This document shows positions 63,842 through 64,000 of a stretch of 64,000 bases of DNA, piece by piece. A model generated the notes under the pieces. That model ran no database searches. It had not been told where the DNA came from and saw only the letters and a program-made list of their open reading frames with translations. Made by a program: the position numbers and the translations under genes. The stretch comes from Methanoplanus endosymbiosus (GTDB lineage Archaea > Halobacteriota > Methanomicrobia > Methanomicrobiales > Methanomicrobiaceae), in NCBI RefSeq assembly GCF_024662215.1, contig NZ_CP096115.1, positions 1,116,001 to 1,180,000 of the forward strand, given 5' to 3'. Within the stretch, counting starts at the first letter, position 1. Every line of letters starts with the position of its first letter.

Positions 63842-64000
63842 TACGAATAAACCCCAACTGTACAGTATAATTAAGACACTATTACAAATAAAATACAATG
63901 GATTATTAGTAAGTTAAATAGTACAATAATCCATAAAAAAACATTCTGATGGCTCAAAGTCCAATGTAATTGTTGGATAGTATAATTTAAACAAAATAAC
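63842..64000. other. Upstream region of the hybrid kinase, window end
   Basis: AT-rich sequence with several TATA-like runs (for example ATAATTTAAAC near 63980 and AGTTAAATAGTA near 63911). GGGGTTT upstream of ATG 63841 is a weak ribosome-binding site. No gene is visible on either strand before the window ends. Confidence 0.4.

Overview
The window comes from a euryarchaeon, most likely a hydrogenotrophic methanogen of the Methanomicrobiales (Methanoplanus/Methanolacinia-like; this placement is inference). The evidence is a TATA-binding protein, archaeal RNA polymerase subunits D, N and K, archaeal-type ribosomal proteins, deoxyhypusine and diphthine synthases, a mevalonate pathway with isopentenyl phosphate kinase, class I LysRS, archaeal PEP carboxylase, F420H2-oxidase-type flavodiiron protein, class III (pilin) signal peptides and many PAS/CBS signalling proteins. 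No methanogenesis gene lies in the window, so the lifestyle is not shown directly.

Layout. 1-5940 (minus) is an incomplete giant secreted protein made of four GLUG-repeat blocks separated by PEGA domains. 6.8-9.9 kb holds a small PEGA membrane-anchored protein, an ISH3-like transposase and a stand-alone response regulator. 10-12.2 kb is HypF. 12.5-15.8 kb is a three-gene overlapping unit (two winged-helix proteins and a DEAD helicase). 16.1-18.0 kb is an oxygen-defence operon (two rubredoxins, FprA, superoxide reductase), followed by TrkH. 19.6-25.8 kb carries ADP-forming acyl-CoA synthetase, TBP, an HTH regulator, RpiA, a SIMPL protein and a SelB-like protein with a ruined GTPase domain. 25.9-28.5 kb is a membrane PAS sensor gene split by a TnpB-only IS605/IS1341 element whose removal exactly restores the reading frame.

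28.6-41 kb is a long minus-strand superoperon: S13, S4, S11, RpoD, L18e, L13, S9, RpoN, tRNA-Pro, RpoK, S2, Memo, mevalonate kinase, isopentenyl phosphate kinase, IDI-2, RNase J, prenyl diphosphate synthase and GltX, with tRNA-Ser upstream. It links translation and transcription to isoprenoid lipid synthesis. 41-44.8 kb has deoxyhypusine synthase and three consecutive CBS proteins. 45.2-46.8 kb is an Era-like GTPase/DUF2073/Zn-ribbon operon. 46.9-53.2 kb is a three-gene pilin-like cluster ending in a 1464-residue PKD/PA14/LamG adhesin.

53.4-57.3 kb has LysRS, a radical SAM protein and UppS, facing a UppS paralogue that has lost catalytic residues but keeps the C-terminal RxG motif that UppS lacks. 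This looks like a heteromeric cis-prenyltransferase. 57.5-60 kb carries diphthine synthase, a duplicated DUF357 protein and a flippase-like membrane protein. The window ends with PEP carboxylase and a REC-PAS-histidine kinase. I found no CRISPR array or prophage. The most striking items are the TnpB insertion with its reconstructable empty site, the NgBR-like pair, the degenerate SelB-like factor and the modular GLUG/PEGA giant.
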